Assembly (NCBI GenBank): GCA_030144725.1
Contig: JASKMD010000029.1
Coordinates: forward strand, 8,636,184-8,700,183
Length of the DNA stretch: 64,000 bases
From: Haematococcus lacustris
Taxonomy: Eukaryota; Chlorophyta; Chlorophyceae; Chlamydomonadales; Haematococcaceae
Reading direction: 5' to 3'
This document shows, one piece after another, positions 10,064-28,833 of the stretch. Numbering within the stretch: the first letter of the stretch is position 1; each line of letters opens with the position of its first letter. The notes beneath the pieces are model-generated. The model ran no database searches. It had not been told where the DNA came from and saw only the letters and a list, made by a program, of their open reading frames with translations. The translations under genes and the position numbers were made by a program.

Positions 10064-10754
10064 TTGGCAACTATACATGGATATATTTTACATCGTTTTA
10101 GGCAATTCTTAAGCAATTGGCAACAATCTTCAAACTATGGCAACAATCTTCAAACTGGCCCTACCCAGCACTGCCAAGCAGCATTCTTTCCTGACCCCCA
10201 ACCCCCATCCCGTGACTCCGTTATCCACCCCTCTCAAATTAAAGGTACGTCGCTTTAAGGTACGTCGCTGAGTTTCCGTTGCTTACCGTGTGAGCATAGT
10301 TGTCGTGTGAGCATGGTGACTTCTGTCACATGTGCGCATTGTCAGCCATGGCCTGATGGCACTTCTTTGGGCACCATTGCACCATTCAAGCTTTGCCAGC
10401 GCATCGCATCAGCAAGAATACATTAGTTTGAGGAAATGGTTGCAAACATCTGTGCCTGGCGTGCTCGCTACCGGATGCCGCGACTTGTGCGACGCTCTGG
10501 ATGCATGCAGCAGCCAAGGATGCAGGTACCTGGTAATGCAGATGTCGTGCAGATGGCATGTTTGCGACTCTGTAGCATCAGCCCGCGGTATGGCTCTGTC
10601 TCCTTCGCGTTTGCTTGTTAGTTTTGATGAGTAGCGCAGCGGCCAGTGAGCAGGGGTTTTGTTTCTGTCTCACTGTCTCCCTCACCAGCCCAGTGATCTC
10701 TTTTCCAATGACCCCAATAGTGACACAACCTGGGCAACCCCTTGTCCTTTGCAG
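10064..10754. other. Fanzor 5' flank and intergenic sequence
   Basis: Just upstream of the Fanzor start there are three partial copies of the phrase GGCAACTATCTTCAA and its variants (10047-10156), then GGCCCTACCCAGCAC at 10157-10171, which matches 6397-6411 at the other end of the element. From 10172 to 10754 I see no supported gene, although earlier exons of the MYND gene could be here. Confidence 0.4.
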
Positions 10755-13700
10755 TGGGCAGACGTGCCGTCTGTTCCGAGGTTGCGTACTCGCCATTGCC
10801 CAGAGCATGGAGCCAACAGACGTGGCCAAGCACTTGAGCATGTGTTGGCTCAGCGCTGCCGAGGTGGCCAGTCTTCGCAACCTGGTGCGCTCCCAACCTG
10901 CATACACCTCACCCAAATCAGAATAACGCGGGCATTTGTAAACAGCTGAACACCCCACCCAGAGCAGAAAGTTTTGCCAATGCCTGCATCCCAAACAGCA
11001 TGTTGTACCTTTTCCAATCTCTGCACCCACGTTGACTGTCGGCTGTGCAAGCTAAGTCATGCACTTGATTTACGCTCTGTTGTGTTTCTGCCACCTCAGC
11101 TCACCTCCTGCCCATGATTATGCCAGATCCAAGCTGCTCTGTCCTGGCTTCCCGTGGCTGCAGAGGGCGTTGTTCATGGCTACAACTTACAACCGGGAGC
11201 GGGACATCATGGTGGCGGTGCTCATCCCTTCCCACCTGCTGCGCCTAGTGCTGGTAGGGGTGCGTGGGAGCCCTTGCGCAGCAGTCACAGGGCACCACCG
11301 CTGCTCTGCCAAGGGGCACACTGCCAGCTCACTTCCTTCTAGCCACCAGCAAGTGGGGCAGGCCTGGGCATCGACATGGCCTACACTGCCACCTGATGCC
11401 GCATGGGTATCATGAGGACAGCAGCTAAAGCCCAACATGCTGCACTTACTACCACACCTGACACATTCCCTGACCCCACCCAACCCCTGGGGAGGGGAGG
11501 GAGTAAAGGTTGGCATGAATAACAGTGGCCTATGGTAGCAGCAGACGCATCATGGCACACGCTACAGTGCTAAATACTCCTGGGTCTGGCTCAAATGGCT
11601 GGCTTCAGGCTGACCGCCATCAACAGCAGCAGCAGCAGGAGCGAGCCTCTTCCTCTTTGGCAGCAAACACCTCATCCTCTTTAGTGCTCAAGGCCCACCT
11701 AGCCCCCTGACTCAGCCCACCCTAAATCATGACAGCCACAGCCTCGGCCTGCCTGCTGCCTCAGGCACCGGCCCCCGCCCCCACAAACTAGGGTTAGGGT
11801 TAGGGTTAGGGTTAGGGTTAGGGTTAGGGTTAGGGTTAGGGTTAGGGTTAGGGTTAGGGTTTACATCCCTTGGCACCGCCCTTGCCTGCCTGGCAACCTT
11901 AGGTCCCGCAGGCGGTGCCAGTCGTTGGCGTGCTGGGCCTGGGGGTCATACGCAAGTCGTCCCTGCGCCGCGCTCTTGTCCACTCCCTGTTCAAAGAGCT
12001 GAGGGAGTGCACCCCTGACCCTGACGCGCTAGCAGCACAGCTCAGGTGGGGGTGTGGAGGGTGTTGTGTCTGGTGTTGCCGAGGCCGTCCCCAGTTGCTG
12101 TCGCCACTGGTTGTGTCCCCACCCCTTGATGCCCTGCCTGGGCTCATCTTCCACACTGCCACCACTGCTAGGCCTCTGGCAGCAGGTCGTCCTGCAGCTA
12201 GTATCCCTGCTTCACTCCCTGCCCCTGGCAGGCAAAGCCTTGGAACCCTCCCAATGATTGCACAGCTCCAGAAGCCGCAGCTCGCTCTCCCCAATGCTGC
12301 CGCTGCGGGCTTGCATAGCAGAAGGCGTTGTTCATGGCCACGAGCCTTGCATGGTGCAGCTGAGAAAAGCCAGGCAGGCCACCAATATGCGCAGTTGGCT
12401 CCAAGCCAAGACCCAGGAAGGACACTGGGAAGATCACAGCTGAGGTGCAGGCTGTCATTAGAATGCGAGGCCACCAGCAGTGCCACCGGTAGCTGCAGGA
12501 AACATAGACAACGCAGCAGCAGCAGCTGCAGCAGCACCAACACCATCAATCAGCAGCAGCAACAACAGTGACTCGAGCAGGAAGGCACCAGCACCAGAGG
12601 CTGCTGCACCCCCTCCCTGATGCATGGGAGTTCATGCACCGGGTTGTGTCCATGTCCGGCCATTTGTCCTAGAGGGCTATGGGGCGGAAGGGCTGTCCAT
12701 CCAGCTGTGTCCTTCTGTGTTGCCGTCAGCCCGCTGTCATGCTTCAGCACCACCTTGCTCAGCTCCCATTCCTGCCTTGATGGCCTGGCTGAGGTGTGGG
12801 TTGACCCCCACAGTGATGTTTGGCCTGGGGCCAAAGTGTCATCTTCTTGGCCGCACTTCCCTACTGCTACTGATCACAATGTAAAGGTTGGAGCCTCTCG
12901 AGCCCCTTAGTGCAGACTCCTCTTCAATACTAAGTCCCATACTAAGCCATACATGTAAGCCAAATACAACGCCCAGTCTTGTTCACAAACCGCATGACAG
13001 GGCGGGGTTCACACCTTGTTTGATAGGATAAGGAGGGACAGGGGAGGAAGGGACATCCAGCATGGGGACACATCGCCCCCCTAGCAATTGAGACAGCAGG
13101 GCATGCCTTGCTGGCCTAAGTGCTAGCGAAACACTGCACCCAAGGTGCCTCCTGCCTGCCTGCCTACACGCAGCGCCCTCGCCCAGCCGACGTCAGACCC
13201 AGACCCCGGGCCTCCTGCCCCTGTGCACGGCTTGGCTGGCCCAGCCACTCACCTCCTCGCGCCGCTGCTGGACCGCGCGACTGAGCAGGATCATTCGGTC
13301 GAGGCGCCGCAAGGTGTGACTGCCGCAGACGCTCCGGGCCAGGAATCATTGTTTGAAGGCCAGCGGCATGAGCACCCCATCGCACAGGAGCCCGCAGCTG
13401 CCATCCACGGGGGCCTGCCTAACCCGCGGCATCGGCAGGGCATGGACGACGAGCAGCGCCGCGAACTTTCGCAGCAGCGCCGATGGTTGCAGACAACAAT
13501 TAACAGCTTCTGGATGATGGCTTCCGCGCTGGCGCCCCGCTTCACGTACCGCGTGCGAAAGCTCCGCTGCAAGTACGTGCCGCACAGCACCTGGTGCTAG
13601 GACCCGGACCTGGCATGCATTGGAATGGTTGCACGCATTGCAGCTTCTTTGCTTGTGGCGAGCGAGCCCTCACACAAGTCCTCACACAGCCGAAGTATGC

Positions 13701-16700
13701 ACTCCTACATGCCAGCTAGGTGTTAGACAGCGCTCAGCACACAATTCGCGCTACAGCCACAGCACATAATTCCCATACTAACGGGTAACGGGTAGGGGCT
13801 GTGTTATCTGTAATCCGAACTGAGTAACTGCGACCTACAGCCGGTACCAATACCTGGTTCCCTACCCCAACCCACTTGCAAAAGTCGGGCGATCAACGTT
13901 GGCATGAAACACATGCTCTGATGAAAGCAACAGCTCAAGCATTGCCTAGTGCACACATGCTACTGTGCTACAGGCTGCTGGGCTAGGGCCTTGGGGGCTC
14001 AGTCTCGCAGCTTCTTGAAGCCCGATGCGGGGTACTCCTTGCCCTTGGCTGGATCCCTTCCTCGGTGTGGCTGCCTGCACAGCTCCAGTGGGCGCCACTT
14101 GCTCTCCCCTGCCCGCTGGAGGTTGAGGGCTGAGGTCCCTGTCCACCCATTTGCCAAGGTCCCCAGGGGTGGCCTGGGCCAGCCAAGGGCACCACATGAG
14201 CCCCCACACTGGCGCCTCAAACCGTTTGCTCCAGGCTGACCGCAACAAGCGGTTCTGCACCTGACCTGGCTTGGGCTTCCAGTCCTCAGGCCTGGTGGGC
14301 TTGCTGCTGTCCAGCTCCTCCTCACAGGGCTGGGGGCTGTTCATGATTGAGCTGACCCTGCTGGTACGAAGCTCATCCACTGTCACCACCTTGCCTTGCA
14401 GCCTGTCTGTTGGCTTGCCGCTGTTGGCCCTCTCCACCACCTTGCGGCAGGCCTGCAGCGCAGACTTGGCCCCCCACCCACCCCGGGTGCCAATGCCTGC
14501 ATTGCCAAAGAACACCACCAGCTGCTTGTGGGTCCCCCACTGCTGCTGCGCCTGCGTTGCGAATGCCTGCGTTGCCTTCCTCTTCAGCGCAGCTTGGCCT
14601 GCCTGAAGCCTCAGCAGGGCTGGGCAGCACCTCCAGACGGCCTGGCAAGTCCACAAATGTGGTCCTAGCCAGCAATGGCTAAGAGGAAACCTGGCGCAAG
14701 CATGGCCCTACAGGCGCCAGGTGCCCGGCTAGCATGACGTGCTGATACTCATGTGTGTTCATGTGTATTCCCTCGTTCTCCCTCTGCACTCGCTGCTTCA
14801 ACCATTGCCCTTGCCCTTGCAAGCCCTGCTCTGCTACACCCACATTGGGTGCTGACTGGGTGGCACAAGAGAGTGTTGATTCCGTCACCCACCGGCTTGA
14901 CTACTGGTATGGGTGTGGGCCGCGCCAGCTTGTCCCCACCTGCCCCACCTGGGCCTAAGTGCACTGCCACCTGCCCATACCCCACACCCTACTGACCTAC
15001 ACACCTCGCTACACCAGTCCAGGACCATCTCATCAACCTTGATGGCAACTTGTGCCTGAGTAGAGCCTGTTGCACCTCACAGGTATCTCACGCTAGGCAA
15101 TATTTTACTGTTCAAGTGAAGAGCTTCTCACACAATGCATGCCACACACACTATTGCCTGACTGCTATGACTGCTATGGCTGGGCATGACTGATACGAGC
15201 AGATACAAGCATGGAGAAGCTCTTGGAGGTGCGCACACTACTGTGCCACAGGCTGCTGGGCCTGGGCCTTGGGTGCTCGGTCTCGCAGCTTTTTGAAGCT
15301 CAGGCCAGGCTACTCCTTACCTACGGCATGAGCCGCTGACTGGCCTGGCCTCCAGCACAGCTCCACTGGGCGGCATGGGGCCTCTTTGCCAGCTGTGTTG
15401 AACCCCTCTGGCCTCTTTGCCCCTCATTCCATGCTTCAGCTCAGCTACACTCTTCTTTGATTTTGACCGTAACAGACGGCGGCAGGACTGGTCACACACT
15501 TCGTGCATCACAGGGCAGGGTCGTCCTACGTCTGATGGGCAGTGTTACCAGCCCTAGCTACCAGCACACCTCCAGTAGCTGCCTTTGTCCTTCCTGAAGC
15601 CGCCTGTACAGCGCTGCATTGCAGTCCCAGCTCAGGCACTCGCCAGGCTGTGGTCCTCTGACAGTCCAGCGTTGACGCCATCATCACTTGCCTGTGTTGG
15701 AGATCACTTGCCTAGTGTCAGCTGTCAGCTGCATGGAGTGTGCGGCAATGGTGGCAACGTCCCCCTGCTGTTGGGTGCTGCTCAAACCTTGCAGTTGGCC
15801 TCCAGCTCCTGACAGCGTGGGTCATCAACGCTAGGCTGGGAAAGCGGTGCTACAGCTGGTTGTAAGGCAAGGCTTGTTCGACTTGGCACACCATTTGTAG
15901 CAGTCCTTCAGTTCCTGGAGGGTCAAACGGTCGTTGCTGGCATGGTCCATGCGTGCCCCAGCTGGTGTCAAGGGTGTGGGGTTTAGCGCTGCAATGCAGG
16001 CGTACAGGACTTGAGGCTGGCTTGGCGGGCAGGCTGGAGCTTTGAGCCATAGTCGGCTCAGAATCACAGTGGAAGCTATTTGGCGTAGATGCTGGCGGGC
16101 CGGTCAGGGGTACTTCGACGGGAGCGGGGCTGCATTAGGTGCGGGTGGGGCTCTCCTTCTTGCCCAGGAGCACAGCCCTTAGGAGCACGAGGAGCATAGA
16201 CACGACCTGGTCGAGGTAAAGGGGCCTGTGAGGGGCCGGGGCTGACTCGCTGTTGCTAATGCTGTGTCGCTCAGAATGCAAGGCTGCAGCATGCGGGGGA
16301 GGTAACACGGCTCAATGCTGCACCTTAGGCTTCTCCACCACACCACTCCCTCCGTCTCTTCCTCTGCTTGCCTTGCAGCGAACGATGCCCAACGCCGGCA
16401 TCTAGGTTAGCAGTGCATGTTGGTCATCACATTGCCCGGCAATCAACAAATTCACACCAGCGACCGGGTGCCGCCAGACCAATGACCAGCGACCGGGTGC
16501 CGTGAGCGCCGTGCCATGGCATCTCTGTTCATGGGAATTAAGCGCCCTACACCGATCAGGTGGCGTTGGCTCTTGTAGCTCCAGTAGCGCAATGCGACGT
16601 CACCGCGTCGACACGCAACACAGCTCAGGCGTCACCTGGCATCCCGCACAGGCTGCACCAGTGTACCCCTCATTACCCACGCCCCTGTGTGCCGGATGCG

Positions 16701-18211
16701 GCTGTACACCGTTCACTGCGCAGGCACACCCTGGTGTGTGACGGCCAGCGGTGCGACCAATGCCGCGGCGCGCTGGTGTTCCGGGTCGCTGCTCTGGCGG
16801 GGCCGGGCCGAGCCTGGCGCTACCGGCACCAGGGGCTGGAGCTGGACAGCGACGCCCCGGGCCAGGTGAGCAGCCGGCGCCACGAGTGTGCAGTGAGCCA
16901 CAACTCATACCCAGCGTCTTAGCCTACTCTGTAGTGCAGCCTGAGTGGCACTGCTGTCCGGCTGTCGGTCAATAGCTTTGTCACATCAGGTGCTGAGTGG
17001 CTGGCACACAGGCGGAGGGCAAGCAGGCTGGCCTGGCTGCGCACTTGTTGCCACTCTGGAGCTCCCTGACCTGTGAAGCTGCTAACAGCCCTACAGCCAT
17101 TCACAGCTCAATACGTGTTGGCTGACGTGTTTGCGGTGTAACCCACAGACCCACCAGCCCCCTGGACACCAGCCCACCCCCTTGTGCCTGACCACTCTAA
17201 AAAATAACCCACCCCTTAACCCTACCCAAACAACCCTAAGCAAATAACCCACCCCTTAACCCTGAACAAATTAACCTAAACAAATTACCCACCCCTTAAC
17301 CCTTAACATAACCTGCCCCCTAAACCCTGCCTGCCCCCTTGTGCCTGCCCACCCCTTGTGCCTGCCTTGCCCTCGTGCCTGCCCGCCCCCTCATGCTGCT
17401 GCAGCACATTCGTGGCGACTGGCATGTGGTGCACGAGCTGCACACCTTGCTGGGCAGCCACGACCTGCAGCTGCTGAGCACTGCGCTGACTCATGACCGG
17501 AGGCTTGGCTACCTGGTGGCTGTGCACCTGCCGGCGGCCCTGGTGGGGGGCTGCATGGAGGGGGTGGGGCCCGCTGGCCTGCTGCTGTGGCGCCTGGCAG
17601 CTCATGTCAGCACCAGCCTGCCCACCACCCTGCCGGCAGCACTGCAGGCCAGCATGGCCCTGGAGGGTGCTGATGAGGGTCAGGGTCAGGACCAGGGCCA
17701 GGGTCAAGGGAAAGGTGAGAGTGCAGCCAGGCAGCGGGCCTTGCCCGAGTCCAAGGCGAACCTGCGGGCCAGCAGTCCAGTCTCTGGAGGCACCCCACCC
17801 CACAACACTCCCTGGCCAGCCACGCGAACAGCCCTGACCGGGGTTGCTGCAGCGTCAGGGCTGGCAGGGACAGCTGGGCCACGCTGCTGTGCACTGCCTG
17901 GCTGCGGGGTGCTGGAGGAGGCCTGCAGTGGCGTGCAGCTGCTGGTGTGCGCGCGCTGCCGCCACGTTGCCTACTGCACCCGCGACCACCAGCAGCTGGA
18001 CTGGCCCGCACACCGCTCAGACTGTGGCCGTGTGGCTGCTGTGGCCTATGGCAGCCAGCCTGAGGGGCGGCTGATCAGCCAGCTAGACCCTGGCAGGCGG
18101 CCAGAGAACGCCACACAACCATCTCAACACCTGCCTGAACCAGGCAGTGGTGGGCCTGGTGGGCTGTTTGGCTCTATTGCGCCTGACTTGGCAGCAGCAA
18201 GTGAGGCGTAG
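10755..18211 (+). CDS. MYND zinc-finger protein (5' end not found)
   Basis: Exons 10755-10884, 11164-11253, 11912-12045, 13174-13572, 16724-16865 and 17405-18211 keep phase across GT-AG junctions and give about 566 residues ending at TAG 18209. The last exon holds a clear MYND finger at about 17884-18030: CALPGCG...LLVCARCRHVAYC..DHQQLDWPAHRSDC, with all Cys/His ligands. The fifth exon adds CDGQRCDQCRGA, a possible further metal site. Earlier exons are Leu/Arg-rich and helical-looking (ALVHSLFKELREC). MYND fingers are usually protein-interaction modules; no catalytic domain is recognisable. The large intron 13573-16723 contains two dead Fanzor copies on the opposite strand, and intron 11254-11911 contains a telomere-type tract. 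The MYND exon is certain. The first two exons are tentative, and the start codon is unknown. Confidence 0.62.
11789..11859. repeat. interstitial (TTAGGG)12 telomere-type tract
   Basis: About twelve perfect TTAGGG units, G-rich strand on plus. The tract sits between exons 11164-11253 and 11912-12045 of the MYND gene, so it is interstitial and not a chromosome end. Confidence 0.95.
13760..14690 (-). pseudogene. 5'-truncated, frameshifted Fanzor-like copy
   Basis: The minus strand from about 14590 to 13993 is very similar to the last exon of the intact gene at 6601-10024 (KQLVVFFGNAGIGTRGGWG, DELRTSRVSSIMNS, WVDRD). At the RuvC-III motif a net 5-bp deletion near 14130 shifts the frame immediately after WVDRD, destroying CNAALN and what follows. 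Everything 5' of the last exon is missing. The non-coding right end 13760-13970 is well preserved and starts at CAGCACA. The copy lies in an intron of the MYND gene, antisense to it. Confidence 0.75.
14691..15231. other. intron sequence of MYND gene, nothing recognised
   Basis: No gene, RNA or repeat that I can support. Confidence 0.4.
15232..16220 (-). pseudogene. highly degraded Fanzor-like relic
   Basis: The right-hand coding end is recognisable at 15232-15310 (the CTACTGTGCCACAGGCTGCTGGGCC block and the LRDRAPKAQ-like segment). A RuvC-III-like phrase WDCNAALYRRLQ is found on the minus strand at about 15600-15640. A helical segment near 16150-16200 resembles the exon-2 start of the intact gene. 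No frame is continuous. The order of the pieces agrees with one old element, but the middle is too diverged to be sure. Confidence 0.42.
17150..17330. repeat. CCCACCCCTTAACCCT degenerate repeat in intron
   Basis: Four imperfect copies of ACCCACCCCTTAACCC separated by AACAAATTA-type spacers, in the intron before the MYND exon of the 10755-18211 gene. Confidence 0.6.
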
Positions 18212-18253
18212 CTGGAGGTGTGTGTCTTATATTGTTGCTTGAGACGCAGGCCA

Positions 18254-19703
18254 CAGCACATAATTCCCATACTAACGGGTAACGGGTAGGGGCTGTGTTA
18301 TCTGTAATCCGAACTGAGTAACTGCGACCTACAGCCGGTACCAATACCTGATTCCCTACCCCACCCCACTGCGAAGGTCGGGCGATCAATGTTGGCATGA
18401 AACACATGCTCTGATGTAAGCAACACTGTGCGGTGCACACATGCTACTGTGCTACAGGCTGCTGGGCTAGGGCCTTGGGGGCTCAGTCTCGCAGCTTCTT
18501 GAAGCCCAATGCTGGGTCCAACGCAGGCCACAGCGCACTCCCTGCCTTGGTCAGGACCTGAGCCTGAGGGAGGAGGCTGGGTGGCAGTAGGCTGCCTTGG
18601 CAAGAGCCCAGGTCATACTGTGCGGTGCCACGGTGTGTGAAAGACATCAAGTCAGCACCCGCATGTTTGCCTGCCAGGATGGCCCTCTTAGCTGGGTCCA
18701 TATGCATGGACTACAAGCTAATCAACGACTGGCTGTTTTGGCGGAGTTTAGACGGGGCATTGATGCCCAAGCCAGCGACCAGCCCTCTTGTCCCTCACTA
18801 GGGCCTCCATTTGAGCAGGATCAGAAGTACCTACTAGCAGCCACTAACTAGATCCGACTCAAACAGTGTTATTGGGCTGTGTGGAGTAAACCCAGTGCAC
18901 ATGGCAGAAGTCTTTCAGCTGCCTGAGCATCAGGGGGTCCTCGCAATCAAGGGGCAAGGGAGGGCCAGTGGGTGCTGCGGGTGCAAGGGCTGCCAGGCGG
19001 GCGCTGCAGCGCCTTGGGGGGGGTTGCGTGACTGGCTCAGGTTCTGTCTCTGACTCCGAGTCAGACTGTGGCTCTGGCTCTGAGTCACAGTCTGACTCGG
19101 AGTCAGAGTCAGTGTCAAACTCCATGCTGGCAGGCTGGGCTGGGGCAGGCTGGGCAGGGGCCCGTGGGGGTAGGGGGGGAGCATCAGGGGGTTGAGGAGG
19201 CTGCACGGCTCGAGGCTGAGGTGCGCTGGGGAAGCCTGGGGTAGGGTAGCCCACCAGACACGTCAGGAAAATGCGCAAGACGAACAAAGAAGCGATGAAG
19301 CGGAGCTGGGAGTGGATTTCAGCCCGCAGCCGGAGGTGCTCCCGCAGCTTGCGCCTGGTCTTCTTGCAGCCGCGCAGCACTGCGCCCTCGGGGGCCTTGA
19401 TGACCTGCAGCCAATCAAAGTTGCCATTTTGATAGGCCATTTTGACAGGCCAAGACACAAGGCGGGGTCAACACGAACAGTGCGGGGACACATAAGGCGG
19501 GGCCGTCACCTGACGTCGACGCGTGGTCCAGCCATCCCGACGCTCCTGTCGTTGCTTGCCTTGGGCGGAACGAGACGCTGCAAGGGAACCGACAGGAGCG
19601 ACGGGTTATCACACAGCGGGTAACTCACGGATCTCACAGTCGGCTAGGGACACGAACCTTTCTGTTTCTTCCCCGGGTCCTTCTTGTGCTTCTTCTTAGC
19701 CAT
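18254..19703 (-). pseudogene. internally deleted Fanzor-like element
   Basis: The left part, 18254-18510, is nearly identical to the right end of the copy at 13760-14025 and includes CAGCACATAATTCCCAT and the last codons of the frame. The right part, 18859-19703, reads on the minus strand as the N-terminal half of a Fanzor-like protein: MAKKKHKKDPGKKQK (start 19703), a charged exon near 19590-19525, then LRFIASLFVLRIFLTCLVGYPTPGF, parallel to LTSLAVLVLLAKCLVGPPTPGF in the intact gene. The whole catalytic half is missing. Both ends kept and the middle lost is the pattern of a non-autonomous derivative, but two unrelated fragments side by side cannot be excluded. Confidence 0.55.
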
Positions 19704-19959
19704 CACGCGATGCGCATTGAGACGGGCGGTGGCCTTTTCAAGCAACTTGGGTTTCCCGTGAAAAATACACGGTTGTGTGACGCTGCATGGGACACTGCAG
19801 TCTGAAGCTGAGGCCATAGTCCATCTGTCTCCTCCTCACAGGTGCATGCTTCAGTCTATTGTCCCAAGCCAGCGACCAGCCAAAGTAGTCAATCAGGCTA
19901 AAGTAAGCCTTGCAAGCATCAAGCTGTCAGTGTAAACAGCGCATGTTTCCTCGACAACT

Positions 19960-21260
19960 AGGCACCACATGAGGCCCCTCACTGACGCCTCAAACTGGCT
20001 GCAAGCTGTCCGCAAAAGGTGGTCCCAAGTTGCCTGTCTGTTGGCTTGCCACTATTGGCACATCTCCACCAGCTTGAGGCAGGCCTGCAGCACAGCAATG
20101 CCCCCCCACCCACCCCGTATGTCAGTGCCAGTGGTGTCTCCCATCACCGTTGGGACACATCAGGTGCCTCCTCCTCAAGCTTCAAGGCACGAGAGACACA
20201 ATGCGCATGATGGTCATATGGCCACACAGGAGGGATTCATCAGTCTCTGGCCCTGGCCTTCCCCCCCTGCCATGGGCACACCCAACTCCCTAAAGAACCC
20301 TGTCTTCCCCAGGACCCTGGCGCCTCATATAGCCTGAACTGCTCTGCTTACTTGGGGCGCAGGTACTACTCCCAAAATGCATCCCAGGTAGCCTGGGTGA
20401 AGGCCACATGCTGCTGGTCACCCCCGCCATTGGCTGCACTCCTGATAACTATCCGACTGAAGATAGGGTCGCGTTGTGTCGGGTATGGCCTGCTCAGTGG
20501 GGCTGGGATCAGTGAGGTCTGCCTGTAGCTGGTGCAACTGCGCATCAGCCTCATCAGCACCAGCATCAGCCTGGGCCTCAGCCTCAGCAGCAATAGCCTC
20601 TGCATGCGCCCCAACCTCAACGGGACCAGCAGCCTCTGCAGCCCTGCGCTGTGCCACAACCTCCCTCGCTTTCTGCATATTGGCACATTTAGCCTTCACT
20701 CCCCTTTTCTTGCCACCCATGGCCTTCACTGGCCTGCACAGCGGCAAACACAACTATCAGCACAATTGCTGCATCTTTTTGACCGATTGTTGTTGCTCGT
20801 GGTTGCTCGGGAGCCACAAGTTTCAATGTATTGGCCGCCTTGAGCAACATGCAATTGTACCTGGCAGCAGGTTCAGCAATAATCCGCCGTCGCGGTCACG
20901 CACTAGCATGGGAGAGGGTCTCGATGTGTTCTGGGACGCAGCAGCACTGTTGCGTGCCGACCTGAAAACTTGCAATGTCCAGTCACGATGCGAAAAGCAC
21001 TCCGCGCTGGGTCCAGGCTGCTTATAGCAGTCTCTAAGAGTGTCTGCGAAGCCCAAAAACACGTCGCATGTTGGGGGCCAGCCACCCGGCAAACCATTGG
21101 CTGCACACTCGTCAGGCCACAAGCATCCCATCGCACCAGTCGGCGGCTTCATCCGTACAGAAATGAGTAAAAATGATCTCTTGAGCCAATGGCGGGGGTG
21201 ACCTGCTGGATGGCCACCAGGGAGGTGCCTGCTGGATTGGCTGCTGCCAGGTGCTGCGGC
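19960..21260 (-). pseudogene. Fanzor-like relic split by a DNA transposon
   Basis: Between 19965 and 20416 the minus strand matches scattered parts of the last two exons of the intact gene (CACCACATGAGGCC region, CACTTGGGATGCAGG-like region, CACATGCTGCTGG), with large deletions. The homology resumes at 21203-21260 (CTGCTGGATGGCCACCAGGG; GGTGCCTGCTGG). The interruption is the TIR element 20417-21202. Removing it restores CACATG-CTGCTG-GATGGCCAC, which matches CACATGCCGCTGGATGGCCAC at 7480-7500. Confidence 0.7.
20417..21202. mobile_element. 786-bp DNA transposon with 19-bp TIRs and 6-bp TSD
   Basis: The element begins GTCACCCCCGCCATTGGCT (20417-20435) and ends with the exact reverse complement (21184-21202). 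CTGCTG occurs directly before it (20411-20416) and directly after it (21203-21208). It is inserted into a Fanzor relic whose continuity defines the empty site. Inside, a minus-strand frame from 20720 (MGGKKRGVKAKC... then Ala/Glu-rich) is the only protein-like content, and no transposase domain is visible. It therefore looks non-autonomous. A matching right terminus occurs at 40928-40946. Confidence 0.8.
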
Positions 21261-21926
21261 TACAGACAACTACAGCTCCACACAGAAAAACCTCCCCTCA
21301 TCCCAAGTTATTGGTGTGTAACCTCCTCTCATGGTGTGTAACCTCCCTCCCCTACAGCTCTATCGCGGCAGCTTTGACAGCTACAACTGTTTGAGTGCAC
21401 CGACACGGTTCGACCAGGTTACAGCCGGATTTTGTCGCGACCAGCTTTATCTGCTGCCCACATCGCCTCGAGCACGCCCTTCAGTCAGAATATGGCATAC
21501 GCCTTACATGTGCAGGCAATCAAATGAATAGATGTCTAGGTGAACTTGACCTTGTGTAAAGGGTAGTGAAAACCCAACATAAACTTAACAATGCAAAGAT
21601 CACTTCCCGTATAGATGATGCTCATACGTCAACTCTTCCCACAAAAGCGCACGCACATCTCATTATGCGGGACATTCAGCAGATGAACGATGAATGGAAG
21701 GCAATGCGGTCCATGACTCCATGTAGCCTGCACTGCTCACGCCTGGCTTGCTTGGGGTGCGGCACCTTGCTCAGCGCGCCTCAAAGGCCATCAATAGATG
21801 AAGGCAGCATGTAGAGTCCGCTGACTAAGGCCACTGCAGCCTCTTCAGCTCCGAGACCCAGCCTGCCATTGTCCTGTTCCCCAACACCGCTCGTCATACA
21901 CCAACTGGTGCGGTGTCTAGAGATGT
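21261..21926. other. intergenic, no gene recognised
   Basis: Mixed-composition sequence with a short CCTCCTCTCATGGTGTGTAA duplication near 21315-21350. No supported gene. Confidence 0.4.

Positions 21927-28805
<6,879 letters not shown>

Positions 28806-28833
<28 letters not shown>

Noticed and set aside
11789..11859. Chromosome end
   Set aside because: Gene exons continue on both sides, so the tract is interstitial.
15831..16067. Independent small gene on minus (LTLQELKDCYKWCAKSNKPC)
   Set aside because: It lies between recognisable ends of a Fanzor relic and is more simply a remnant of it.
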